Positions 1 through 10,949 of a DNA stretch of 64,000 bases are shown here, piece by piece. The DNA is taken from assembly GCA_905250075.1 (NCBI GenBank), contig CAJNOP010000039.1, forward strand, positions 1,078,427 through 1,142,426, given 5' to 3'. A program made the position numbers and the translations under genes. The notes beneath the pieces are model-generated. The model did not search any database, had not been told where the DNA came from, and worked only from the letters and a program-made list of their open reading frames with translations. Positions within the stretch are counted from its first letter, which is position 1. Every line of letters begins with the position of its first letter. Source of the DNA: Rotaria sp. Silwood1 (Eukaryota; Rotifera; Eurotatoria; Philodinida; Philodinidae).

Positions 1-349
1 TTTGTCCTTTAATCCAAACACCATTAAATTGCGTTTGATGCCAAGTAATATGTTTTCCCTTTCTAAATGATAACTAACATCAATATGCAATTTTCTACAC
101 GCATATCTGTTGAACAGTAAGTTGTCATTCGAATGAATCAAGTGAATGACGACAATTTGTACTTGATCAAAATGTTTTAACGAATCTGAATAGAACATCT
201 TTGTTTACCATGCGCAGAAAAATATTCTAATTATGATCATTGATCTTTCGTTTTTTTTTACTAAAATTTACCATCAGTTTGTTTTGTATGACGTAATTGT
301 TTTCATGTATATGGATCTACTGAATTCCAATGAATTTTATCTTTAACAT

Positions 350-538
350 TCACAAGAAACTAATGTTAAAAAGTAAAAAAATTATTTTACTCATCATTCC
401 AACCGTCTTTCCATTCGATTTTAGTATTCCATGAATTTTAACAGAACGAACTATTTGAACGAAACCATCGCTAGAAAGTTTAACACGAACAACAGCTGCT
501 ACAACATAAATATGACCTTTCACTAGACAATTAACCAT
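350..538 (-). CDS. possible orphan exon, unrecognised
   Basis: The minus strand holds an open stretch of about 60 codons that stays open a little further upstream (towards 585), with an AG just beyond that could be an acceptor. At its low-coordinate end a GTAAAA follows the codons for GMM and could be a donor. The predicted peptide is basic and valine-rich and has no motif I recognise. It may be one exon of a gene that continues left of the window, or chance. Nothing around it helps. Confidence 0.25.
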   Translation of the reverse strand: MVNCLVKGHIYVVAAVVRVKLSSDGFVQIVRSVKIHGILKSNGKTVGMMSKIIFLLFNISFL

Positions 539-1091
539 CTTAGGTTCCCGTTTGTTTAGATCTGGCTTGAAAATTCTTATTAATCAAAAACAATTGAAAT
601 CAAGTACATACTGAAATAGATCAACCAATCATTGCAACATGTTTCAGTGCTGTCCCTACTGTTTGCCACAATTAATCTATAGAAGAATAAGAAAAAAATC
701 ATCAGCCATATTGACTAGAGTATTAATATCTTCATAAGAATAACTCAGTCTACAATATAAAAGTGTCTAATTATATCATTTCAATAAATATCATTTGTTC
801 ATATTAGATGTTAGCACAATAAAATATCCAATAACCTAATCAAAATATCACATTTACTTAGAATGTAATCAAGATGAAAAATTTAATTTGTTAAATTACT
901 GCAAAAACTATTGAAATTTCAACTTCTATAATATTCTTCTGAGTTCATCACATATTCGATTGGTTTTTCTTTCTCTTTTAATATTTACAATTCGCATAGG
1001 TAATGTAATTGCACAATACCATTAAATGTCACTTTCATAAGAATGTTATGCGTGGGCAACTCTAATGGTTGGCAAATCATAGCTGTTCGCT

Positions 1092-1163
1092 TCCTTCGTA
1101 ATACATTGGTACGTATCTCAATCTTTGAAATTGAATAACCAGGTTCGATCCCTGGCGAAATAT
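1092..1163 (+). tRNA. tRNA-like cloverleaf (anticodon TTG, Gln-type), possibly a pseudogene
   Basis: The stretch folds as a cloverleaf. The D stem is ATAC/GTAT with loop ATTGGTAC, the anticodon stem is TCAAT/ATTGA around loop CTTTGAA (anticodon TTG), and the T arm is CCAGG-TTCGATC-CCTGG, an exact B-box. All three stems pair perfectly. The acceptor stem (1092-1098 with 1156-1162) pairs at only five of seven positions. Directly outside it an 8-bp perfect stem (1085-1092 with 1164-1171) extends the helix, which a normal tRNA lacks. It may be a decayed tRNA, a tRNA-derived SINE head, or a tRNA-like structural RNA. Confidence 0.45.
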
Positions 1164-2107
1164 AAGCGAACGCGCAATCCAGCTATTCTTTTTATTTTTT
1201 TATTTTACTCAAAATTCACATAGTTCTTTTATATTAAACAAAAACTAAACTATTATTTATTGTCGGTAGATAATCAACCCATTTTTCAAATTCGAAAATG
1301 AAATATTCCTATATGAATATATTGACAAATCTAAATTTTTATGTTTGAAAAAAGAAGATAAATACCAGCATAATGTTGTTTGTTATAAGTTTGATCAAGC
1401 GGAAAAACACGTTCAAAAATAGCGCTATTTTGTATTATTATACTAACAGCAGAAATGAAAAAACAATTACCTAGATTTCTTTTTTAACAAACAAAAAAAT
1501 AGTTTAAGAACAGAAAAATAAACTTATCTAACTGGTCTTGTTCGAGATGCCATCGATTTGCTTTCTACTTACACAAGATCGTTTTCAGGTTACATTATCA
1601 AGTGTACAATTGAAACTAGTTGTATAATATAGTGAGGATTTTTTATTTGGAAATTTCGGATCATAATAAGATTATTGGCAATATGTTTTCGCACTAAAGT
1701 TAAATCAATTTAATTTCGGTATGGATATAAGATCGTCGAAAGAATGGAATAATTGAAAAGAAAGTTATTAAATGATTCTCATTATCGAATAATACTCTTT
1801 TTACTCATGTTGATGAACAAGAATTATGAGAAAGAGAAAAAGATATCCACACACTGGAAAGCAATAACTACTCTTTTTCTTCGGATTAATGTCGCTTATT
1901 GTATTTTTTGCTGCGAGAGAGATTGTTCTTTTACAGTCAAGTAGATTATATCAAACAGTATTATTCAGCAGAGAGTATATAGATGTACAAAAGATTAGAA
2001 TGAAAAACAAAAGGTTTAGACTGATACTGGTACCTTCATTTGAAAATTTTTTCTTTCAATACGATTTTGATTGGGGATGTTTTCAATATTTGATCTAATA
2101 TAAATAG

Positions 2108-4101
2108 TATAAAGGGTGGGCAATAAGTTCTGACCCGTTTGGTGTATAGAATTTTTTTACAGTTTACTTCACTGGCTAACATTAATATTTATAGTACGTA
2201 TAATCAGTTTGTCTATACATCAAATGTCGGAATTTCAGGTTTCCGACTTTGACTGATAGTAGAATACCAGCATCATAAAACTTTATGGAAATTTTCTATA
2301 TACTCTGTGAAAGATATCAACTCGCAAAACAAGTAATTTGGTGACCCATAGTACAATGACTCATCACTGCTACGAGTCACTCTTGCGTTCTGTTGTTTCT
2401 GCACGCAGTAATGCATCGCGAAAAATTAAGACTATTTTTCTTTCGATTAGAATCCACATGGACAAGAGAAAAGGACAGAAAAATAACGGTCAGAAAGATC
2501 AACGTGCTTCTCGATGAGAGCGTTCGTGAATGAATCTTGCTTTTAATCTTTCTTGATCTTCTATCAATTACTAGTTAGTGTTGAAATTAATCAACTTAAA
2601 TTTACGTGGAGTTTTTGTTTCTAAGTTACGATCAAACAAATTTTATACTCGATATCATGTCAAATATTGCGCAAGACAAGAAAGAATTTCGCTCGATTGT
2701 GTTGGGTTTGAAAAAACTGAATCCCTCATGGCAAGCTCCTGATATTTCAACATTTCTTCAAGAATCTGAAAAACCGCCATTATTGAAAAGACATGCACTT
2801 ATCAAAAGAATTAGTAGAACATTAAAGAGAGGTACAGGCGAAGATAAACAAAGAACAGGACGTCCAACAACGGTAGTAACTTCAACATTTCAACAATAAG
2901 TGAAAAGATCCATGAGATTAACAAAAGGTGCTTCTATCCGGAATGTGACATCAGCCCTGAATAGGCAAGGAGTTAAATGTTGTGCGACCACTGTTCGAAA
3001 CACTGCACACAAATTAAAATTAAAATGGTATAAAACAAAAAAGTCGCAAAAACTAACAGTTAACAACAAGATTAGAAGAGTAGAATGCACCAAGCGATTA
3101 TTATTGAAATACGGAATCCGAAAACAAGCAAAGAAATGGAAATGGAATAGAATAGTGAACACCGATTTCAGTGGTAAATTTACCCTAGAACCGTTTCAGA
3201 ATAGAAGAAATGACGGTATCTGGGCAGAAGAAGGAGAAGAAATACCATCATCTTTAATAAATGCACCAACAGAGAAATTTCAGAAAGGAATCATTTTTTG
3301 GGGAGCGATTTCATCACAAGGACTTATTCCGGCGACGGCTCCAATCAATTTAACTGAATGGTTGCGTCAACAACCATCAAATGGTAAAGGTCCACGAATG
3401 TATTTAACAGGTGAATTATACGGAAAATTTGTGGCAGAAAAGGTGGCACCTGCAATTCAAAGAGCTTTTGAAAATACACATTTACAGCCAATTTTTCAAG
3501 ATGATCAGGATAGTAAACAACGAACATCATTTGCGATGACTACTATAGAATCTTTTTTCGATGAACGTATTAGTCCTGAAGATGGTGATGCGAAATTTGC
3601 CGATGTTTGGCCGATTGAGCGTGTATGGGGCGCGATAAAGGAGAAAATACGGGGAAAACAGTTTAAAAATGAAGCTCAACGGAAGAAGGAGATTGTTAAA
3701 CAATGAAAAAATTTTACTGCAATTAAATGTAAAGAAATGATCAAAAAGATACCAAATCGATTGCGACAAATTATCGATCAAGATGGAGAACAGATACATG
3801 ATCATTAGTACTTACTTTCGTTGTTTTATTTTGGACGTTCACCTAATCAAGATGCTTTGTTCAATTAGTTTTTCTTCGAACATGACGAATAAAACGCTGT
3901 GATCAAATTTTGTTTTTTTCTCTATGAAATTTGAAGCGCTGATATTCTACTATCAGTCAGAATCGGAAACCTGAAATTCCGACATTTGATGTATAGACAA
4001 ACGGAGTATACGTACTATAAATATCAACGTTACCCAGTGAAGTAAACTGTAAAAAAATGCTATACACTAAGTGGGTCAGAACTTATTGCCCACCGTTTAT
4101 A
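2108..4101 (+). mobile_element. Tc1/mariner-type DNA transposon with long terminal inverted repeats
   Basis: The element is bounded by inverted repeats that start with GGTGGGCAATAAGTTCTGAC at 2115 and mirror at 4094. The similarity extends inward for about 165 bp (roughly 2115-2275 and 3940-4094) with a handful of mismatches and small gaps. TATAAA lies outside both ends, consistent with a TA target duplication, although the exact first base is ambiguous. Between the ends lies one transposase gene of DDE type. The high identity of the two ends suggests a fairly recent copy, but the transposase has two internal stops, so this copy is probably non-autonomous. A CA-rich tract (4104-4151) abuts the right end. 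Confidence 0.9.
2657..3808 (+). pseudogene. Tc1/mariner DDE transposase, two in-frame stops
   Basis: One reading frame runs from ATG 2657 to TAG 3806-3808 and is broken by TAA at 2897-2899 and TGA at 3704-3706; about 383 codons in all. The N-terminal third has a basic helix-turn-helix character and a GRPTT motif. The catalytic core shows NTDFSGKF (first Asp), FQDDQDSKQRT (second Asp) and WPIERVWG (Glu). By my count 37 residues lie between the second Asp and the Glu, matching the DD37E subgroup spacing. Homology-like sequence continues in frame past the second stop (IKKIPNRLRQII), so both stops look like late point changes. A GTG at 2606 lies upstream in the same frame, but ATG 2657 is the likelier start. 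Cut-and-paste transposition is the family role. Confidence 0.88.
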
Positions 4102-4103
4102 TC

Positions 4104-4151
4104 TACACCCACGCTTACACTCATGCCCTACCAACACCCACACACCTACCC
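4104..4151. repeat. CA-rich telomere-like tract, single arm
   Basis: A C-strand tract built of CACCC/ACACC-type words lies right beside the mariner-type element's right end. It resembles the CA arms seen at the other paired loci, but no GT arm is visible on either side of the transposon, so it is a half-locus. Confidence 0.6.
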
Positions 4152-4460
4152 AAAGAAATGCAGTTCCATATAGATTGATCTGGCCAAAATGTTCCGTGAT
4201 CGACTGCAGGAGTGCAATCTAAAATTACAGTTGTTCGTTACTTATTACTCACTGAAATCACAGTCGAAAAAGACTTAGTGTCTCTTTTGTGGGAATGTTT
4301 GTGACATAACACAGAACAAAAGTATTCATGTTGAACAGCAGAAACTATTAGAGTTTCAACATATAAGAAAATGAATTATATGAATGATGAAAACAAGCAA
4401 GACAGTTTTTTTCATGCTAGACGTAGTATTCACTCGTCATGTTTTTCTCCTTTCGTACAT

Positions 4461-6825
4461 TTACCATCGAACATTCAATCCCATGTCCCAGAATTCGATT
4501 TCGAGCCTTGTAGCAGTTTTAAACGTATTTATGAGCTTTTCGATGCGAGCTTTTGCATGCCACACACCGTACTCGTCGGCCAAACGCTCAATCAGCAGTT
4601 CACCAGTACGACACGCTTTCTGATAGTCGTCGGTAGCATAGTAGGAGATCCATTTCCAGTACGGTGTGTCACGTTTGCTTTTTGAATCATTGAATAGACG
4701 CCATCCTATCTCACCATATCCCAGCAAACAGGGTGAAAGCACCACACGAAGATCAAATAAGTCTCCAGTCATGCCACAATCGAGAACGAATCGTGTGTAG
4801 GCCAAGTTAGCGCAAGCTTCTTCGGTAGACGTTAGACTGGCAGCGTCCATTCCCCATTCGGAGCAATAAGACACGTGGAGTTCACTCGCACGACCAATGT
4901 TCGTCACATGTTCAGCAGCTAGCAATATCTCCGTCAAGGTGTTGGACTTGTACGCAGCTAAAGCGTAGCATCGAGCAAATTGTGTCAGAAAGAGGTAGTC
5001 TTGTATCAGATAGTGCTTGAAGCTCGCATGTGGCAAAGTGCCATCGGCTAACCCTTGCACGAACGGGTGGTGAGTATATTCGAACTAGATATAGAGATAA
5101 CACATACATTCATTTGTTTTATTTTTCAAGCTCATCTCTCTCTTCATGCAATGCAACAAGAGAAAGCTGTTAGTGCAATCCCTTCTGGATTAAAAATGTG
5201 AAACACGATGCAGCTGTCTGTTGCTTATCAACGAAAAGTCGTTTCTTTTGATCTCTTTTCTAATAAAATAGGTCAGAACTCGTTACATAATCCTTTAGAA
5301 CAATTATAAGAAATTAGTTCATTCATTTCAATGAGAGCCTCCTGACAAACAGATTTTAATCGTGTATCAAGAACATCTATCACATTCTTCGATGCCCTCG
5401 AAACCCGTCTGTCATACTGTGCGATGCCTTGGAAACCTGTCCGTAACGGCCTGTGATGGTCAACTTATTAATTAAATCTTAATTAATTAATTAATTAAAA
5501 TGTCCGTAACGGTTCTGAGGGAATGGGCGGGGGAAGTGGATCCAAAAGGTTTACCCTATACACTTCAACACTCCTTTTCAGATCGTATTTCACAAAAAGA
5601 AAAGAAACTATACCCATTCTTTCACACATCCATTTTGTAGCAGTTTCACAAATGATCGCTCTTGTCTTATTAAGCGTGGTTCAAAGATCCAACTTTGATT
5701 TCCTATGGACGCTACTTTATAGTCACTTTTCGGCTGTAACTGTTCGTGTTGTTGCTCGTTGACTACCATTGGTTCATGCTCCGTTATACAACTCAACAAT
5801 CCATCCGGCAACGATTTCGTGAGCAGTTGGAAGTCATGCTTGGACATATCACTACCGTCGTTTTGATTCAGTGAGTTGTGGATGACTCCATCAGTATACG
5901 CGACAGCATATTTCACGGCAAGGATCGTGTTGATACCATGCGCTAGAAAAGCCGTGATGGCAGCAGATAGCTTACACTGGGCATCTCGTACATTATTTTC
6001 TGGTACAAGTGAACTCTTGAATAGAGTAAAATTAATGCCGTCGAACAATACGTTCATAACAGTGTTATTATCAGTGTTAGCTTGAAGTTGTAGTGGTACA
6101 GAATCGACCAACTGACTTCTTCTGATTAAGACATGTTTCGAACCCAGACGATGCAAATCCTGGGCAGCACGTTTCATATCGTCCAGAGAGATAATCTCCT
6201 GATCCAATAGAACTGCTGCTTCGCTTAGGGTAAGCGTTATAATAGAAGCAAGAGGCAAAAGTTTTTTGCGTAAACTGATGAGATTTTCCGGATCAATTTT
6301 AGTGGTAACCATAATGGGACCCACTACCACAATAGGAACCTGTTTTTCAGTAATGAAAGACACTACGTATTCGATAAGAGTTGGTGAAATGTGCACACCT
6401 AAATGAAATGAAATGAGATCAAATGAAATGAATTCTTCCTGAAGATATTTCGTTGAAATCAAATGATGAACATAGATGGACTCATACCAATTTTCATAGC
6501 GTCAACGTCGATTCTAGTGTCCATATTATGGAATTGTGACGAAATAAATTCATCGGGTACAATATGCATGACTTCCACATCGCAATTGTTTCGAGTTGTT
6601 AAGGCAGTAATCACTATTTAAAAAAAAGCAATCTTAACAGTTATGAGACAGAACAGAATCAACTTGAGACAGGTAAACAAAAGCAGTTCAAATCGTACCT
6701 GACATGCCAATTGTCGACAATGAGGTAAAAACCTTGATATCCGATTGGATTCCAGCACAACCATCGTTATACGAGCTGCCGATAGTTACAATACGCGGAA
6801 TGCTGACAGAAGATGGAAATGACAT
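4461..6825 (-). CDS. THI20-like fusion: HMP/HMP-P kinase-type domain plus TenA (thiaminase II) domain
   Basis: Four exons join in phase: 6825-6699, 6613-6488, 6398-5614 and 5084-4461, with GT-AG introns (the last is 529 bp). The CDS is 1662 nt, 553 aa. Residues 1 to about 330 are a ThiD ribokinase-fold domain (CAGIQSDIKVF, VITALTTRN, KIGVHISPTLIEY, CKLSAAITAFLAHG). Residues from about 335 on are TenA (HPFVQGLADGTLPHASF, LIQDYLFLTQFARCYA, SPCLLGYGEIGW, LEIEFWDM). TenA salvages or hydrolyses thiamin-type pyrimidines, and its Asp, Cys and C-terminal Glu are in place. The kinase half is eroded: DPVM is GPIM, ALTAQN is ALTTRN, KGGH is IRRS and GTGC is DAQC. Fungi, plants and bacteria have such genes and animals generally lack them, so horizontal origin with later introns is likely. 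Start and domain calls are firm; loss of kinase activity is inference. Confidence 0.9.
5085..5613 (-). other. long intron of the THI20-like gene
   Basis: This 529-bp intron lies between the kinase-type and TenA exons. It holds a TTAATTAATTAATTAA-type simple stretch near 5470-5500 and repeated TCCGTAAC/TGTCCGTAACGG words on either side of it (5434-5515). No coding signal was seen. Confidence 0.6.
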
Positions 6826-6885
6826 TAGTTCAAAATAGATAATCTAATGAATACATGAAAAGAAGCAAATGTAACAAGGAGAACC

Positions 6886-6956
6886 GGTGTGTAGGTGTCG
6901 GATTGGGTGCGTGGTATGTGGGTATGAGAAATAAGAGTATGCACACACTCACACCC
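6886..6956. repeat. GT-arm/CA-arm inverted telomere-like locus
   Basis: A GT-rich arm (6886-6926) is followed after about 14 bp by a CA-rich arm (6941-6956). It lies some 60 bp upstream of the THI20-like start codon. No target duplication was seen. Confidence 0.7.
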
Positions 6957-6959
6957 AGA

Positions 6960-8500
6960 TATGACTGGATATTTGGGGGGTTTATGTTATCTGTATGAGA
7001 GACAAACTTTAAACAAGTTTTTTGTAGTAACCAAAAAGTCAGCCTATTGAAGCGAACCGAATCGGAGATATTTCAACTGTTTATTCTAGTGTCATTTCAT
7101 GGCCCATCCTTTAGAATAAAGGTATTTGTCTAACAGCCTTGCGATTAAAAGAATAGCGTTGAAATCTTATAAAATATTTCAGATCTTGAAGGAAGTTTTA
7201 TTGGAGCTTTTTTGAAATAAATAATATACTACCTACTCATATTTTCACATATTTTGACCAATGCAATCGAGCAAAATTGAGTCCAGCATCACTACAAATA
7301 CATACGCTTTAGAGCCAGAAGAATAATCAACTATAAGCTGTCGGAAAAATAATAGACTTCAATATAACCTGCTCCTTATGTTGACACAAAAAACTTCATG
7401 GCTTTTAGTTTCATCTCAGTTAGAAATGTCTTTGGCGACATGGGAATCAATGCTCTATACTATATTTTCTTGCGTTCAGGATTAAGCTAAGGGAAGCTCA
7501 ACGAGCCGATCCCTTACTTATTTTCTAAGCCGTATGATTTTTTTTTATAAAATTTGACCGAAAGTAATCAGGGTCAAGGAATCCGAATCTGTAATAGGTG
7601 TCTCAAAATTTTGACTTTGATCATTCTCATTGAAAAATTTCTTTTCGTAAAAAACGATTTTTTTCGCAAATAATTTTTTTAATTAAAAACTCGCTTTTTT
7701 CCTAAAAAATATTTTTTTTTAGTATTGGAAAACAAACTCAAAATTTTGATAAATCGATCACAGATTCGGATTTCTAGGTCTCGATTAGCTTTGGTCAAAC
7801 TTTATGAAATATCTCTATTATTAGAAAATTACCTTGCGTTCGATGAACTCAACAAGTTTTCACTAATAGTAACTGGAACGCCAAACACTAACATAAAAAG
7901 ACAAGCGAAGATGTTTGCAAACCTCACCACATTGAAGCAATGCTAGAAAACGTAATTTTTAGATGCGTTCTTATTCCTAAGAATGGAAACGCGGATATCC
8001 CTACTAACGTGCGATAGATTTACAATCTTATCCGGTGGCGTCCTTTGTTGCTTTCACAGTGAGAGCTTTAATTTGACCCGAATATGTCTGATCTATTTAA
8101 CTGACAATACAAAACTTTCTATTGTGAGCGCCATACTTATCAAATGGACACTCTATTCCTTCATGAAATTGATCGATACAGCTAACTTTTCTGAGGCTCT
8201 CTTGATATCTCCTTCTCTTGCCTTGCATACGTTGGGAAGAGTCTCAGTTCTGTCTTTTTACGACGTAGACAGTATTTAGAATAGGATAATCGACGCGTCG
8301 CATGCGTAATTTTTAACAGCTTACTTGTTAAGACATCACTTAGATAGTGCAAAGTTTGTTATCGAGTTGCGCAAACTTGACGACAAAATAACATGATATT
8401 TACTGATAATGAAAACGAAAGAACATAAAGAAACCACTGAATCTTTATCACATAGTCCAAGCAAAAAGGGCATAGGTTTGTTTTTTTTTTCTTGATAGAG
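6960..8500. other. intergenic stretch with one inverted-repeat element
   Basis: No supported gene. Short open frames at 7725-7946 and 7983-8279 have no recognisable features; the first lies partly inside the inverted repeat at 7517-7832. Confidence 0.5.
7517..7832. repeat. imperfect inverted-repeat element (MITE-like)
   Basis: Arms at about 7517-7620 and 7733-7832 are imperfect reverse complements. They share TTTTCTAA at the outer ends, TTTGACC, ATCCGAATCTGT and CAAAATTTTGA, over roughly 80-100 bp each. The centre is T-rich. No coding capacity and no clear target duplication were found. It is probably an old foldback or MITE-type element. Confidence 0.7.
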
Positions 8501-8504
8501 AGTT

Positions 8505-8637
8505 TGGATGTATGAGTGTAGGTGTGGATCTCCGTGTGGCTGTCCATATAGGCCATGGAAGTAAAAGTAAAGAACATCCACAGCCACTACCACACTCGCA
8601 CAGCACATCCACACTTTACACCTGTACTTACACCCAT
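8505..8637. repeat. GT-arm/CA-arm inverted telomere-like locus
   Basis: A GT arm (8505-8540, words TGTGG and GTGTAGGTGTGG) and a longer CA arm (8576-8637) flank a spacer of about 35 bp. Open frames crossing it are composition effects. Confidence 0.7.
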
Positions 8638-8639
8638 AG

Positions 8640-9545
8640 CAGCTGCAACTTCTCCAAGATTACTTTCTTTAAAACCGTTTTGTACTGAACTAACTAAAAA
8701 AACTAAACGATATCTCACACATGGCTATTTCTGAAAATGTCAGTGTGAGTAAATTAAACCTATTTTATAGATCAAAATAGTAAATCTTTTCGAAAATAGT
8801 ATCATTACTATTGGTTCATTTCTTTGATTATGTACAATGAGTAGAAAAAATAGGTGTAGATCTCATTTAAAATATGTCGTAATCATAATGTCACATTTTT
8901 AAAAAGAAATATAATCATATCCTATGACAGCGTTTGGAATTTGACATGGTCGTTTCAGTTTTTTCTGCATATTATACTTTCATGTGCTAGAATACGATTC
9001 GAATACACTGAAAGCCCTTTCATTCACAGTTTCTCACCGAATCGATTTGTTCATTGTCATTAAAATAAGTTTTTAAAAGTTTTTCATTATTATGGAACAA
9101 TATTTTTCAACAGTAATGACACAAACTGATAACCCTTGAAGTTTCTTTCTATTCAATATTTTTATCTATTGCTTTACGTTTATCTTTTACATCAACCAAA
9201 TGGAAGAAAAGATCAAAAAATAAGAAGAATGATAGCGAATTTTATGATCTATATAAATTGAAAAGTAATTGATAAATATTTATTTTTACGATAATTATAA
9301 ATTGAAGAAAGTAAAAATGAACGTAGTAGGTTTCGACATTTCTCGACTGAGGATTTGCTTACCACAAAATATTTTCATATTAGAACGTGCCAAGTGATGT
9401 CACAATACATGTGTGTCTTCGAAACAAAATTTTCAAGCAGTAATTAATAATTTAGAAAGTCTATTTTAATAGAAATGATAAAATCAGCTTTGAGAGGGTG
9501 TGTTGATGAAATAACTCTGATTGTATTTGATCTATACTCTTGAAT
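8640..9545. other. AT-rich intergenic stretch
   Basis: I see no gene, repeat or RNA in it. Confidence 0.4.
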
Positions 9546-9550
9546 AAGAT

Positions 9551-9618
9551 GGTATGGGTGGGTGTGGGTGTGTCTTCAATTTGGTGATGTTTACACCTAC
9601 ACCCACACCCACACCACA
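9551..9618. repeat. GT-arm/CA-arm inverted telomere-like locus
   Basis: GT arm 9551-9573 (GGGTGGGTGTGGGTGTG) and CA arm 9592-9618 (CACCTACACCCACACCC) are close reverse complements with a spacer of about 18 bp. It is one of the cleanest copies and contains TGTGGG units. Confidence 0.8.
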
Positions 9619-9624
9619 TCTCTC

Positions 9625-10400
9625 TGATTTCCATGACAGATGAGTCAAATATTTTGCAGTAATTCAATAATTTTTCTTTTATTATGCTAGAGAAAAAAAC
9701 ATTATTACGGTCAGAAAAAGGATTGCTTACTTGATCGATCTCGATTTCAGTCCAACGACGATTGCGTACATGATAATTATACTTGCACTTAGCAGATCTG
9801 ATTGAAAACTTTTTTGTGTATATTAAGGATCATCAAGTTAATGTTCCTGAGGAAACTTTTGTTTCAAACCTTCAAATTCAGTCAACAACAAGAAATACTT
9901 AATCATCAATAATAAAGTAGTCTAAAAGATAGGAATTATCAGTAATTTTAAGGAACCATTCATAATCAACTTCCAGATAACAATCGCATGGTTTTGATCC
10001 CCTCGAACGCTCAGATTTATTGGTAGATGATGCATTATAGAGTTATAAGATGTTTTTTTTTCCAAAACTCTGCTAGAAACCAATTAACCTTAAAAATTTT
10101 ACGAGTTATGCTTAAAAAGTGAGCAAAACATCGTAATAAGTGTCTGACTGACGCACATTTCCCTGGACATTCTTAATGATCTAGATTAAAATAACTTCAA
10201 TTTATAATACATTAAAATATATAGACATTTAATGAATACTCTCAATATGTTATTGAATGTCGTCAATATAAAGATACAATAAAAATTAGTCCAAATCATT
10301 AATATCAATTCGATGTTGATAATAAAATTCAATGTTTAAATGATAGATAGTCTTGAATTAGACAATGTAGTTATTTATGATTGCACCTGTCGACGAGAAA
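9625..10400. other. AT-rich intergenic stretch
   Basis: I see no gene, repeat or RNA in it. Confidence 0.4.
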
Positions 10401-10409
10401 GAATAACAT

Positions 10410-10870
10410 CGCAAAAAGGTAACTACTAAACAATAATCTGATGAATTTGTTCGTCTATTAGATGAAATTAAAACTATCATTGAAAAACAATAATTAGTAT
10501 TTGAATGTAAAACATATAAATCTTTGAAAAGTTAATCATTAAAAATACGTTGTACATTAAGTAAAGAACATTGCCAAGTTATATGGTAAAAATATGCCGA
10601 TGATGATAACCGATTTATAGATTAGAAATAAAAGAATAGAAAATGATTGATGGTACAAAGTTTGCTATTAAACTTGAAGATAAACAACAATCACATCAAG
10701 TTTCTATTAGCGGTAAATTGAATATTCTTTTTTCTTTTTGTAATTCATTACTTTTTTATATAATAGAAGTTGTAAGCAAGATTAATAATGATTTCATTAA
10801 GTCATACGAATTGTGTTGAAAGTACGCATGAATTTCATGTTGAATTAAGTAAATCAAATAGAAATCTTCT
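10410..10870 (+). pseudogene. decayed coding remnant, unrecognised
   Basis: A stretch reads as protein-like in one frame (SDEFVRLLDEIKTIIEK, LVFECKTYKSLKS, LSKEHCQVIW, KYADDDNRF) but is crossed by several in-frame TAA/TAG codons. It then continues in a second frame (MIDGTKFAIKLEDKQQSHQV), followed by an intron-like GTAAAT...ATATAATAG and a weaker third piece (ESTHEFHVELSKSN). The charge pattern and evenly spread hydrophobics suggest a genuine former gene. I do not recognise the family. In the first part the stops are all TAA or TAG, and two directly follow CAA. Confidence 0.45.
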
Positions 10871-10880
10871 TTAAATCAAT

Positions 10881-10940
10881 GGGTGTGGGATGTGAGTGTC
10901 TTAATTGGATGAACACCACAAGAATATGCACACCTACACT
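10881..10940. repeat. GT-arm/CA-arm inverted telomere-like locus
   Basis: GT arm 10881-10899 (GGGTGTGGGATGTGAGTGT) and CA arm 10911-10940 flank a short spacer. It lies directly after the decayed coding remnant. Confidence 0.7.
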
Positions 10941-10949
10941 GTCTTCGAA

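Noticed and set aside
1753-2098. Two overlapping plus-strand frames of 63 and 69 codons
   Set aside because: AT-rich composition, no motifs, no splice signals; likely chance.
4104-4151. The CA-only tract as one half of a GT/CA locus split by the mariner-type insertion
   Set aside because: The sequence left of the transposon (2060-2107) shows no GT arm, so a split locus is not supported, only possible.
5470-5500. TTAATTAATTAA stretch as an origin or regulatory site
   Set aside because: It is a simple AT repeat inside an intron, with no supporting context.
9551-9618. GT/CA loci as ordinary GT microsatellites
   Set aside because: Random microsatellites would not come as adjacent opposed pairs in a constant order, and the words are GTGGG-type rather than pure (GT)n.
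10410-10870. Whole window using a ciliate-type genetic code
   Set aside because: All intact genes here (ceramidase, kinase, GAL80-like, DUF4392 and others) end at TAA/TAG/TGA normally and need no stop read as Gln.
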